Below are positions 28,789-37,539 of a stretch of DNA of 64,000 bases, in pieces. The notes under the pieces were generated by a model. It was not told the DNA's origin. It worked only from the letters and a program-made list of their open reading frames with translations, and ran no database searches. The stretch is from contig NZ_CP041614.1 of assembly GCF_007197555.1 (NCBI RefSeq), positions 4,456,001-4,520,000 of the forward strand, in the 5' to 3' direction. The position numbers were made by a program, and so were the translations under genes. Each line of letters opens with the position of its first letter. Within the stretch, counting starts at the first letter, position 1. Source of the stretch: Shewanella psychropiezotolerans. GTDB lineage: Bacteria > Pseudomonadota > Gammaproteobacteria > Enterobacterales > Shewanellaceae.

Positions 28789-31119
28789 TTAACGATAAAT
28801 ATAAACAGAACCTACGCTTCTGTCTTTACTCTGATTGATCAAGCGAACCTTCAGGCCGTAGGTCGGAACATTACGACCCGCATCAGGAATATCAGTGCCG
28901 ATATACCTTCTACGGTCATTGAACAGACGTTGACCACGAACACGGTTATCACGCAATGTTATGCCATACTGCTCTTCAAGATCTAAGAACATCTTGTCAT
29001 TTCTATCTATGCTGAACGTCGCATCATGGATCTGATACTTAGTCGAAGCAGGTGCACCGTCACTCCACTTGAGTGTCTTCTGATCTGCATCGACAACCCC
29101 TAAGAAACCATCTCCAGGGTGAATACCTACCCAGTTATCTGAATACTTGTTATCAACATACCAAATGAGAAGTCCTTCTGCATAGCTCATGGTTTCACCG
29201 GCAACATTGATGTGGGCAAGGCCACTGTCTACGCCATGGTGAGTACGCCATTCAAGCAAGTAATAATGATCCGTATAGGTACTACCTGTATCAGCCATAA
29301 AACCATCGAAGCTAAATGGCTCAGAAGTCGAGTCATCGGCATTCGCTGTAACCACTGCGACACTGTCTAGTTCGACACTGAAATCATCGATATAGATACC
29401 CGCATTTGCCACACCGGGATCTGTGCTATACATGACCGTGACATCTACCACCTGACCAGCAAAGCTAGTCAGATCGAACTCAGCATCGATCCAGCCATTT
29501 GATGTACCCGTTATACCGTTGCCTAAGTTATTGTCATTTGGGTTGGTATCTGTCGTCAATGAACTAGGTATAGTCACCAGGCCAGCTTCAGTTACGACGG
29601 CCAAATAGGCATAATCCCAATCGGCCTCTATGTCATACCAGGTCTTAAACTTAGCTAGGACTGACGTTGCATCGGTCAGATCAACAGTCACATACATGCT
29701 ATTCTCAAGATCATTGCCTGAACCACTGAAGTAAGCATATTCACCGCTCACCGGCGTGGTGATCAGACTCTGCTTCTGGGGAAGGTTAATGCGAATTGCA
29801 TCATGGTTAGTGCCCTTGCTTGACGCTTGGTCGAGTAAGCCCTGAACGCCACTTCTCGGAATCTCATCGAAGTTAACCGTTGCGCCATGTAACCAGTTAC
29901 CACCTAGAGAAGCCTGTAACTGCTCCTTGGCCCAGGCACTGAAACCTGTTGGCTCAGTACCGCCTAGACGACCCGCCCAGCTACCAGAAGACATCACAGA
30001 CCACATGGAAACTGGCTCGCCTTTACCTGTGTATTGAGTATCGTACTCATCAGGCAGGCCTAGATCATGACCATATTCATGGCTAATCACACCAACGGCA
30101 CTGTCGATAGGTGCGATAGTATAGTCATAGGCAACCATGGCTCCGCCCCAATAAGGAGCATCTGAGGTTGCACCAGGAATCGCCCAGACACCACCTAGAT
30201 TCCAGCGATGTGCCCAGATAGCATCTTCACCTAGTTGACCACCGCCGGCTTCTTCACCCACACTGGAATGGAACACCATCACGTGATCCACTAAGCCATC
30301 GGCTTCCCAATAATCACCATCGCCATCAAGATCGTATCTATCTTCGATATCGAACTGAGAAAGATCGACACTTGGATCGGCTGAAGCCGCCGCTAACGCT
30401 TCACGAATTAAGCTACGTGCGTCGCCATCAGGATTGCCACCATAGTAAGCCGCGTTTTCTGTAGCCATATACCAACCGGCTACATCACCTGTGAGTGAAT
30501 AACTGCCACCAGACTGCTTTTCATAAAATTGCGTAAATGAGTTGGCGTGATGCCCGTTAGGGGCTACCCAGCCATTGGCACCGAACAAGATTTCACGATA
30601 ATGATCTTGATTATAATCTTCATAATACATGCCGGAATCTTCTGGCAGGATTGAGTTATGAGGGAAATCAGGGAACTCCATCAAGATGGCCAGCACACGG
30701 CCCTGACGCGTTTCACCGCTATAGTCTTCCAACATCATATTGTCAGGACGATTTCTACGCGATGAACCTAATTTACCAGGCTTCTTTCCCCTGTCCTTGC
30801 GGGCTTTCTTGCCAGATGATTTGATTTCGCTATCCATGGCGAAATTACTCGTCGCTTGGGCATCTAAGTTTGCAGCTCTCAGCGCCTCTTCCTGTTGACG
30901 AGTGTGTAGGAAACCGCGTAGCGCGACCTCGGCTTCTTTAAATGAAGCCCCTTGAGATATTTTCCCTGATTTTTTTAACATTTGAATCAGTCTTTGCTCG
31001 TCGGCAATGACCAGATCGAATGCACCTGATTGATGTGAATGTTCACGCTCTGCTGCGAGCGCATTACCTGACAATCCTGCTAGCGCTATGGCTAGTGGCA
31101 ATAGTTTTTTATTCAACAC
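28789..31119 (-). CDS. Secreted M6-family (immune inhibitor A-like) metalloprotease
   Basis: 776 residues, starting at a GTG (31119) with AGGGG ahead. Signal peptide LLPLAIALAGLSGNALAA, then a Lys/Arg-rich propeptide (KSSGKKARKDRGKKPGK around residue 100). The catalytic domain has the zinc motif HEYGHDLGLPDEYD (about residue 348). Residues about 480-600 look like a jelly-roll of the MAM or immune-inhibitor type (SMYVTVDLTDATSVLAKFKTWY…AGIYIDDFSVE). The C-terminus lacks the PEP-CTERM or GlyGly signals. Such enzymes are exported by type II secretion and digest host or environmental proteins. Alone in its transcript. Confidence 0.9.
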   Translation of the reverse strand: MLNKKLLPLAIALAGLSGNALAAEREHSHQSGAFDLVIADEQRLIQMLKKSGKISQGASFKEAEVALRGFLHTRQQEEALRAANLDAQATSNFAMDSEIKSSGKKARKDRGKKPGKLGSSRRNRPDNMMLEDYSGETRQGRVLAILMEFPDFPHNSILPEDSGMYYEDYNQDHYREILFGANGWVAPNGHHANSFTQFYEKQSGGSYSLTGDVAGWYMATENAAYYGGNPDGDARSLIREALAAASADPSVDLSQFDIEDRYDLDGDGDYWEADGLVDHVMVFHSSVGEEAGGGQLGEDAIWAHRWNLGGVWAIPGATSDAPYWGGAMVAYDYTIAPIDSAVGVISHEYGHDLGLPDEYDTQYTGKGEPVSMWSVMSSGSWAGRLGGTEPTGFSAWAKEQLQASLGGNWLHGATVNFDEIPRSGVQGLLDQASSKGTNHDAIRINLPQKQSLITTPVSGEYAYFSGSGNDLENSMYVTVDLTDATSVLAKFKTWYDIEADWDYAYLAVVTEAGLVTIPSSLTTDTNPNDNNLGNGITGTSNGWIDAEFDLTSFAGQVVDVTVMYSTDPGVANAGIYIDDFSVELDSVAVVTANADDSTSEPFSFDGFMADTGSTYTDHYYLLEWRTHHGVDSGLAHINVAGETMSYAEGLLIWYVDNKYSDNWVGIHPGDGFLGVVDADQKTLKWSDGAPASTKYQIHDATFSIDRNDKMFLDLEEQYGITLRDNRVRGQRLFNDRRRYIGTDIPDAGRNVPTYGLKVRLINQSKDRSVGSVYIYR

Positions 31120-31642
31120 GTGAATCCCCTGCGTTAACTTCCAGTTGTTGAGATAGAGTTCTGCCTCGGGATACTAGTTTTGCGCTAGTTTTTTATGAAT
31201 CGAGGCAAGGTAAAAAACTCTACCTGAAGGAAGACAAGTGAGACAACAAAATAACAACATATCATTCACAAGTCGTATTCGTTCGCCCCTAGACCAATCC
31301 TTTAGTCTAGATGAGTGATTGACGAGATCGCAGAACCTGGCTGGAATGAAAATCGACGTTATTAAGCTAAGGTCTTAACAAACTGTTTCTTTTGATTTTA
31401 AAAAAATTAAGACGATGAACACGCATATAAATCAGCGTGTTTTATAGACAAGTCAGCCAGCACTTTAGACTGAGCCAAGTCGGGAAGTTATAGCCTTTAC
31501 AACTAGAACAGGCTTAGGTGTAAACCTGATATTCCACAGTCCAGCGATTCAATCATGGTTGATCGCAGACAAAACAAAAGCCACCTAGGTAGCTTTTATG
31601 TTATTCAATTGATTCTTCAAAATACCCTTATAATTAGAAAGG
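31120..31642. other. Intergenic stretch between metA and the M6 protease
   Basis: About 520 bases that hold the metA terminator (31576-31597) and the upstream region of the protease. No credible frame and no recognised repeat. Its length suggests a regulated protease promoter, but I see no clear operator. Confidence 0.4.
31576..31597 (-). terminator. Terminator after metA
   Basis: On the minus strand AAAAGCTACC and GGTGGCTTTT enclose a short centre (one mismatch), followed by GTTTTGTC. It lies 45 bases past the metA stop. Confidence 0.6.
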
Positions 31643-32587
31643 TTACACTTCCTCCTCCCAGGGGGTGATGGCACTCATATCATCCAGATTATAGGGGGTT
31701 AACTGATATACATAATAGTTGAGCCAATTACTGACCAACAAGCTGCCATGTCCATGCCAGCGAGCGACAGGCTCCTGTTTAGGATCATTATTTCTAAAAT
31801 AATTCTGTGGGGTTTCAGGCTCAAGCCCCTCGGCGAGATCCCGTAGGTACTCATCTTTAAGCGTCGCCTTCTGATACTCGGGATGACCCATCACAAACAG
31901 ATTTCGGCTATTGGTACTGAGCACCATATAAGCCCCAGCCTCATCGGATTCCGTTAACACCTGCAGAGCGGGGTGGGCCTTAAGTTCATCAATATCCATC
32001 TGAGCAAACCGGGAATGTGGCGCTAAAAATTCATCATCGAAACCGCGTAACAGAGGGTAATGTTGACAGGTTCGCTGATGCAGGAAGACCCCTGAACGTT
32101 TAGACTTGAGCAGTTTTCTATTCAAGCCATACAGGTGATAGAGTGCCGCATGAGCCGCCCAACATAGAAAAAGCACAGAGGTAACATGGCGTTGAGACCA
32201 GTCGATAATTTCACGTATATGATCCCAATAGGTCACGTCTTCAAACTCGAGCTGCCCCAGAGGAGCCCCCGTGATGATCAGGCCATCGTAATTTTTATGG
32301 CTAACCGCCTCAAAATCCCGATAGAAATTATTCATATGATCGATAGAGGTATGCTTAGATTCTTTATCGTGGATCCGCAGCAAATCCACATCCACCTGTA
32401 GTGGTGTGTTCCCCAATAAGCGCAGTAACTGAGTCTCTGTCTCTATCTTATTGGGCATCAGATTCAAGATCAGCACTTTCATCGGACGAATGTCCTGATT
32501 CGCGGCTCGAGTCTCGGACATGACGAAAATGTTTTCTGACTCTAAAATACCTGCCGCGGGCAGATTATCGGGAATTTTAACCGGCAT
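31643..32587 (-). CDS. metA: Homoserine O-succinyltransferase MetA
   Basis: First committed step of methionine synthesis: transfer of succinyl (or acetyl) from CoA to homoserine. 314 residues from the ATG at 32587 ([11 protein letters not shown]), which has a GAGG site six bases before it; E. coli MetA starts likewise. The catalytic Cys is in [16 protein letters not shown] (about 142) and the His/Glu pair in VMGHPEYQ (about 235-237). It lies 69 bases after a small lipoprotein gene that is preceded by MetJ boxes, with no separate met box of its own visible, so the two are probably co-transcribed. Confidence 0.95.
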   Translation of the reverse strand: MPVKIPDNLPAAGILESENIFVMSETRAANQDIRPMKVLILNLMPNKIETETQLLRLLGNTPLQVDVDLLRIHDKESKHTSIDHMNNFYRDFEAVSHKNYDGLIITGAPLGQLEFEDVTYWDHIREIIDWSQRHVTSVLFLCWAAHAALYHLYGLNRKLLKSKRSGVFLHQRTCQHYPLLRGFDDEFLAPHSRFAQMDIDELKAHPALQVLTESDEAGAYMVLSTNSRNLFVMGHPEYQKATLKDEYLRDLAEGLEPETPQNYFRNNDPKQEPVARWHGHGSLLVSNWLNYYVYQLTPYNLDDMSAITPWEEEV

Positions 32588-32656
32588 ACAGCGCCTCATC
32601 CTCTATCGTTTGATTAACCAAGTAGTAGAAAAATGTGGCTAAATCAGTAATCCGGC

Positions 32657-33058
32657 TTAGCGACCCACTTTTTCTACCATGATAGACATAGGCACTGTTG
32701 AGCCTAAATCTATGTTGTACGCTTGAGTATTGATAAACATCAGCTTGTCATTGAGGCGAATGCTTGCTCCTATCGAGTAGGTATGACCCGCTTCAAATTG
32801 ATCTCTGTTTATCAAAAAGTGAAACGGGGCAGGAGAAGTCACATCACTTCTCTCAATCTCAGCCATTACCACTGCAGGCACATCCATCAAGGACACATCT
32901 TTGACCTGGACCGTCAACACAGCATCTTGTGGCAAGGCGATGCGCTCCCTGTACCAAATCTCTCCCTGTATCTCGACAACCGCGTTGGGTGTTGCGCAGC
33001 CTACTAAAGTTGCAGCAGCCATGACCAAAGGTAAAACCAGTTTCAACCATTTTTTCAT
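32657..33058 (-). CDS. YbaY/YscW-like lipoprotein upstream of metA
   Basis: A 133-residue lipoprotein with signal and lipobox LVGC (MKKWLKLVLPLVMAAATLVGCATP). The body VEIQGEIWYRERIALPQDAVLTVQVKD followed by FHFLINRDQFEAGHTYSIGASIRLNDKLMFINTQAY (key pattern: G.I.Y.ERIALP..A.L.V.L.D and Y...A.I…G.L.F.N...Y) is the YscW/YbaY domain (PF09619), known from the glycine-zipper lipoproteins and from the pilotin YscW. The ATG at 33058 has a strong AGGAGAG site. Its function is unknown. A paralogue is at 43587. Confidence 0.82.
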   Translation of the reverse strand: MKKWLKLVLPLVMAAATLVGCATPNAVVEIQGEIWYRERIALPQDAVLTVQVKDVSLMDVPAVVMAEIERSDVTSPAPFHFLINRDQFEAGHTYSIGASIRLNDKLMFINTQAYNIDLGSTVPMSIMVEKVGR

Positions 33059-33082
33059 TGTATCTCTCCTAATCATACATTA

Positions 33083-33106
33083 AGACCTCTAGATGTCCAT
33101 ACGTCC
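33083..33106. promoter_or_regulatory. Three tandem MetJ boxes
   Basis: AGACCTCT, AGATGTCC and ATACGTCC follow head to tail, matching the AGACGTCT met box at 7, 6 and 6 of 8 positions. MetJ binds such arrays co-operatively with S-adenosylmethionine. They lie 25 bases before the lipoprotein ATG, so they should repress the lipoprotein-metA transcript when methionine is plentiful. Confidence 0.8.
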
Positions 33107-33220
33107 ATTGTAAAATGACTGGCTCAAATATTATTCTACTATGCGCTTAAAACTAAAGCAGACCACATACATTGGCATATTGTAACCATGGCCAGTTAAA
33201 TTCCCACCAAGAGAGCAGGC

Positions 33221-33832
33221 TTCGAATTAAGCTGAATGAAATTTTCTGGTTTAGCTTTTGGCTGAGTGGGTATTGGGGAGTGTGTTTGAAGGTTTAGTCT
33301 TCATTGTAATCTATCGCCTGCAGCGTGCTTAAGTGCAGATACTTCTACGAAACGCCGCAAGCACATCCCTGTGGGCTCTGCCAAATCATCTGACCGCCAC
33401 GGATGGTGGAAATGCCGAAAAATGTAGGGAACATTTTTGGCCCTGTTTTGGAAGCTCGTAGCCGCATCTACACCTGGCTGTTCTACAAGAATGGGGTCTC
33501 TTCGATTTAGCTTTATTACTAGGCTTCCTAGCTCACTTCTGCCCCAAAGTTAGCGAGCCTTCGAATGAAGACTGATTACATTTTTTGGTTTAGCTTCTAG
33601 CTGAATAGGAATTTGGGAGTGTGTTTTAAGGTCCCCTTTCATGGTTATCTATCGCCTGCAGCGTGCTTAAGTGCAGATACTTCTACGAAACGCCGTCAAT
33701 CCGTCCATGGAAGCTCTACCAAAACATCCTTGTTTTGGAAGCTCGTAGCCGCATCTACACCTGGCTGTTCTACAAGAATGGGGTCTCTTCGATTTAGCTT
33801 TATTACTAGGCTTCCTAGCTCACTTCTGCCCC
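33221..33832 (+). repeat. Tandem duplication of a non-coding unit of about 270-325 bases
   Basis: Copy 1 (33221-33545) and copy 2 (33560-33832) share long identical blocks, for example CTATCGCCTGCAGCGTGCTT and the block from GAAGCTCGTAGCCGCATC to CTTCTGCCCC. Copy 1 has an additional segment of about 60 bases holding the 32-base palindromic repeat (33411-33442). No plausible protein is encoded. It fills most of the gap between the MetJ-controlled lipoprotein and the NERD protein. Confidence 0.85.
33411..33442. repeat. 32-base palindromic repeat, copy 2 (inverted)
   Basis: The reverse complement matches 4510-4541 at 31 of 32 positions. It is present only in copy 1 of the surrounding duplication, so it was inserted after the duplication or lost from copy 2. 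Confidence 0.75.
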
Positions 33833-34065
33833 ATTATCATACAGAGTAAATACTCATTCATACCTTATTCATATGCATTTGCCATACAAAATATTATCCG
33901 ACTTCAACTCATCTAGAAATTATGCTTTACTGAGCAGTCTAATCTCCTAACACTGTCACTAACCCATTAATTGTAAATTGAAGTGATAAATAAAAGACAG
34001 CATTATTAGATGATTTAAAGTAGCCGTTAGCCGTCAAAGTCGAGTTAGTTGAACAAGGATGTTTC

Positions 34066-34830
34066 GTGGATATATTAGGTTTATTTTCAGGTGCTTTAGC
34101 TCAAGTGTGGTACATCATACCTTTACTATTTATCGTATCGATCTTTAAGAGTCGTTGGTTTAAAGGTGTGTTCGGCGAGTTTTTGGTAAATAAGATATTG
34201 TCACGGCTGCCTGAATCAAATTATACGTTGGTAAAAGATGTAACATTACCCACTGATGATGGTACAACTCAAATTGACCATGTTATTGTGTCTCAGTTTG
34301 GTCTTTTCGTCATCGAAACTAAAAACATGAAAGGCTGGATTTTTGGTTCAAAAAATCAAAAACAGTGGACACAAAAAATCTATCGTCACACCTCAAGATT
34401 CCAGAATCCTCTCCATCAAAATTATAAACACGTCAAAACCCTAGAATCATTGTTAGGCATAGATTCATCAAATTTACACTCAGTAATTGTTTTTATCGGT
34501 GATAGCACGTTCAAAACGGATATGCCTGAAAATGTTACTGATGCACGAGGGTGCTTGAATTACATAAAGCAATTCGTACAGCCTGTATTCTCAGAGACTG
34601 AGTACACTCAAATTATTGAAGTCCTCAATGACGTCAAGCTAAAGAGAGGCTTTGCTACAGACCTTAAACATCGGCAGCATGTTACTAAGTTGGTCGCATC
34701 GAAAGACAGCGTAAAGCAGTGCTCACGTTGTGGCTCCGTAATGGTTATGCGTGAAACAAAGCGTGGTGAAAATAAAGGTAGGCAGTTTTGGGGTTGTTCT
34801 GCATTTCCCAAATGTAGGTCTGTAGAATAA
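34066..34830 (+). CDS. NERD-domain protein with topoisomerase-type zinc finger
   Basis: 254 residues from a GTG with AAGGAT before it. An N-terminal membrane helix (VWYIIPLLFIVSIF) is followed by a NERD nuclease-related domain, with GEFLVNKIL, the acidic motif DGTTQIDHVIVSQFGLFVIETKN (D..…IDH..V...G.F.IE.K, the PD-(D/E)XK-like core) and KQKQWTQ. The C-terminus has a C4 zinc finger (CSRCG…CSAFPKC), as in topoisomerase I. NERD proteins are presumed DNA-processing nucleases and are often found in variable regions. Its neighbours here are non-coding repeats, a GNAT and an IS element. Confidence 0.85.
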   Translation: MDILGLFSGALAQVWYIIPLLFIVSIFKSRWFKGVFGEFLVNKILSRLPESNYTLVKDVTLPTDDGTTQIDHVIVSQFGLFVIETKNMKGWIFGSKNQKQWTQKIYRHTSRFQNPLHQNYKHVKTLESLLGIDSSNLHSVIVFIGDSTFKTDMPENVTDARGCLNYIKQFVQPVFSETEYTQIIEVLNDVKLKRGFATDLKHRQHVTKLVASKDSVKQCSRCGSVMVMRETKRGENKGRQFWGCSAFPKCRSVE

Positions 34831-35158
34831 TTCAACTAAAAAGTGTTTAAGGTTTCACGAGCCAGCCGAATCTGACCTGGCTCATCCCTGCCCCCTTTCG
34901 AGTTACAGGCGATGAGCAGGACAGAATAGTGACGAGCCAATTGAACTACTTTGGTTAATCAATAAGTGACAGTTACTGGCTACTTTAGGCTAGGCATCAA
35001 TATTAATGCTCACTTTGCATTTTTTTGTGATCGTTTATTCAGTACAACTTTGTTAGAGTGTTTATAAATCAACACCTTCTCTAAGGTGAAGTTTAAATAA
35101 TAGGTTTATGATATGAGCATGCGCACTATATAAATGCTAGCTGACTCAAGGGAAGTAA
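34831..35158. other. Intergenic stretch without a recognisable gene
   Basis: About 330 bases between the NERD and GNAT genes. No credible frame, hairpin or repeat shared with other parts of the window was seen. Confidence 0.4.
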
Positions 35159-35575
35159 ATGGAACTAACAACTACCACTCAGCCAAGGCAAGAAGACGAC
35201 GACGAATTTGTTATCAATGCCACAAGAGCATATAACTCTCAGTTTGTCAGCGAAGAGTGGTCACCCGTATCTGTTTACATCCGAGATGATAACGAGGAGA
35301 TTATTGCCGGTTTAACGGGCAAAATCTTCGGGAATTGGCTTAATGTTGAGTTCTTATGGGTCAGCGAAGAGCACCGTGGTAGGGATTTAGGCTCCAAAGT
35401 GTTGTCTGCTGCTGAAAGCAAGGCAATTGATAAAGGGTGTGTTGCGTCCACCTTAGACACATTCAGTTTTCAAGCTCTGGGATTTTACAGAAAGCAGGGC
35501 TATGAAATTGTTGGGTCACTTGATGGTTATTACGAAAATCATCAGCGTCACTATCTTCAGAAAAAGCTGGTGTAA
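35159..35575 (+). CDS. GNAT-family N-acetyltransferase
   Basis: A 138-residue GNAT enzyme. The acetyl-CoA loop is in VSEEHRGRDLGSKVLSAAE (R-G-x-x-L-G type), with the preceding strand WLNVEFLWV and the C-terminal strand/helix FQALGFYRKQGYEIVGSL. It resembles the small acetyltransferases near resistance or toxin genes, but no toxin partner is next to it. A related GNAT lies at 49088-49519, sharing LWVSE..RG and F.F.A..FY...GY. Substrate unknown. Confidence 0.82.
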   Translation: MELTTTTQPRQEDDDEFVINATRAYNSQFVSEEWSPVSVYIRDDNEEIIAGLTGKIFGNWLNVEFLWVSEEHRGRDLGSKVLSAAESKAIDKGCVASTLDTFSFQALGFYRKQGYEIVGSLDGYYENHQRHYLQKKLV

Positions 35576-35725
35576 TCGGAGCTCGTTAGCTAACCAGGCG
35601 CCCCAGTTCAGGGGCGTTATCGTATATCCGAACGCTATACTTTTTCTAATGCCACTACTCATTTCTAGATTTTTAACTCTGACAAGCTTTTGTCCAAATT
35701 CGTGTTTAGGTATAAGCCGTCCCCG

Positions 35726-37472
35726 TGTGATCACCAAGGGACTTTGTCGTACCTTAACTACCAAGCGACTTTGTCGTTTTTAATAATTACCAAGGGAAAT
35801 TGACGGATCTAACTTTTAGTAGTTCTCTGATTGCCACTGTGAGCTTTTCAGAGGTTACTAAGGATGATCATTATGGATTCTCAATCCCAACTTACTGTTG
35901 ATGTGATTGCTAAGGTTGCTCAAGGCAAAATCAGCATTCTTAACGCCTCAAAACTGCTCAATAAGTCCCGTCGAACCATTGAACGCTATCTCAGTCGATA
36001 CAAAAAAGATGGCATTCGTTTTGTTGTCCATGGCAATACGGGGAGAGCCCCTGCCAACAAGATCCCTGGCACATTGAAAAGACAAGTTCAGTCACTCATT
36101 AAAGAAAAATACTACGACTTCAACCTACAGCATTTGGCTGACATGTTAGAGGTGGTGGAAAGTATTCAAGTTAAGCGTGAGACTCTTCGCTCTTGGGCTC
36201 ATGATATTCACCATGTGAAACGAGCGAAGCATCGCCGTTCAAAAGTGAGAAGAAGGCGTGAGCGGATGGAGTCTGCGGGATTAATGCTGCAAATGGATGG
36301 CAGTCCACACCTGTGGTTCGGTGATAATAAGTCTTGCTTAATCACCATTATCGACGATGCGACCAGCGATATTCATGCCGAGTTCTTCCCGTCCGAGACC
36401 ACCGTTGGTTGTATGAAGGTCATGAAAGCCTATATCAAGAAGCGAGGGCTGTTTAAGACGCTTTACGTCGATAGAGCGGGCATCTTTGGTGGACCGAAGC
36501 GTTGTAACTTCTCACAAATGCAAAGGGCCTGTAAGGAGCTTGGGATAGAGATTATTTTTGCTAACTCTCCTCAAGGTAAAGGGCGGGTTGAACGAGCGTT
36601 CGATACCTTCCAAGACCGCTTGGTTCCTGAGCTTCGTCTGGCAGAAATAGCGGATATGGACAGTGCCAATGATTACCTTCAAAACGTTTTCATTCCAGAT
36701 TACTGGTTGCCGAAACTTACCGTCAACGCAAAGAATATCCGCTCAGAATTCAAACCCGTTCCTAAGTATATCGACCTTGATGCGATCTGCATCCAAAAGG
36801 AATATAGAAAAATCCGGCGCGATCATACCTTCAGTTTCAGCAACACCATGTACACGATAGACTCCCCCTTAAGGCATTCAATCGTGAACCAGAAAGTTGA
36901 AATACGAAAGCAGTTAGATGGCGACTTCGCCGCTTATTTTGCCGATCGTAAGCTCGCCATCTCTGAAATCAAGGAGCCGAGCAAGCTCACGGAATATGGA
37001 GAGGAAGTGCAGAGAAAACTCGATGCCATCAAACTTGCAGAAGCGCTAGGTAACTTATCTGAAGCGGCTCGGATCAGTGGTTGCTCTAGGGAAAGTATCT
37101 ACAATAATCGACGGCTGCTTGAAACTCAGGGACCTCTGGCGCTCAAAAGGATGTATGGCATCCCTCGTCATACCAATCGTATAGACCAAGATACTGAGGA
37201 TAAAATCATCACCTTAACGTTAGAAAAACCCCACCTGACCCAAATCCATATCAGCGGTGAAATGATGAAAAGGTACAATATATCAATCAGTCACTCTACA
37301 ATCAGAAACATCTGGGTAAGAGAAAAACTGAATACTAAGGTGTTACGGATCGAGCGTGCAGAGGCATTAGAAAAAACACCTTAGTGAAAGTGATATTAAT
37401 GGACTAATATCGATAGTGTAAAACGACAAAGTCCCACGGTAATTAATCCGTCAGTCTCCCTCGGTAATCACA
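35726..37472 (+). mobile_element. Complete IS1202-family (ISNCY-type) insertion sequence, 1747 bases
   Basis: The ends are inverted repeats starting TGTGATCACCAAGGG on the left and TGTGATTACCGAGGG on the right (13 of 15 identical), with further ACTTTGTCG-type internal repeats next to them. It is flanked by an exact 16-base direct repeat, GTATAAGCCGTCCCCG, at 35710-35725 and 37473-37488, the target duplication. TGT…ACA ends and a long duplication are typical of the IS1202 family, and the 16-base length fits the ISTde1 subgroup as I remember it. It carries one intact transposase, so it may be active. Confidence 0.88.
35864..37384 (+). CDS. DDE transposase of the IS1202-like element
   Basis: About 506 residues (503 if the ATG at 35873 is used). 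An N-terminal helix-turn-helix (ISILNASKLLNKSRRTIERYLSRY) is followed by an rve-type integrase core with Asp in LQMDGSPHLW (about 145), Asp in LYVDRAGIF (about 205) and Glu in GKGRVERAFDTF (about 245). An unusual C-terminal extension of about 120 residues has a second helix-turn-helix (LGNLSEAARISGCSRESIYNN) and a third DNA-binding-like segment. The frame is uninterrupted. Confidence 0.9.
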   Translation: MIIMDSQSQLTVDVIAKVAQGKISILNASKLLNKSRRTIERYLSRYKKDGIRFVVHGNTGRAPANKIPGTLKRQVQSLIKEKYYDFNLQHLADMLEVVESIQVKRETLRSWAHDIHHVKRAKHRRSKVRRRRERMESAGLMLQMDGSPHLWFGDNKSCLITIIDDATSDIHAEFFPSETTVGCMKVMKAYIKKRGLFKTLYVDRAGIFGGPKRCNFSQMQRACKELGIEIIFANSPQGKGRVERAFDTFQDRLVPELRLAEIADMDSANDYLQNVFIPDYWLPKLTVNAKNIRSEFKPVPKYIDLDAICIQKEYRKIRRDHTFSFSNTMYTIDSPLRHSIVNQKVEIRKQLDGDFAAYFADRKLAISEIKEPSKLTEYGEEVQRKLDAIKLAEALGNLSEAARISGCSRESIYNNRRLLETQGPLALKRMYGIPRHTNRIDQDTEDKIITLTLEKPHLTQIHISGEMMKRYNISISHSTIRNIWVREKLNTKVLRIERAEALEKTP

Positions 37473-37539
37473 GTATAAGCCGTCCCCGTTAAAAATAATT
37501 CTCAATAAGGATTATTATCAGTAAAACTAAACTTGCTCA

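Noticed and set aside
32588..32656. SAM riboswitch or met box immediately before metA
   Set aside because: The 69-base gap has no conserved riboswitch pattern and no AGACGTCT-like tandem; the boxes are upstream of the lipoprotein instead.
34066..35575. NERD and GNAT genes as a defence or toxin-antitoxin system
   Set aside because: They are 330 bases apart with no overlap or shared operon signs, and no partner gene with known defence domains is present.
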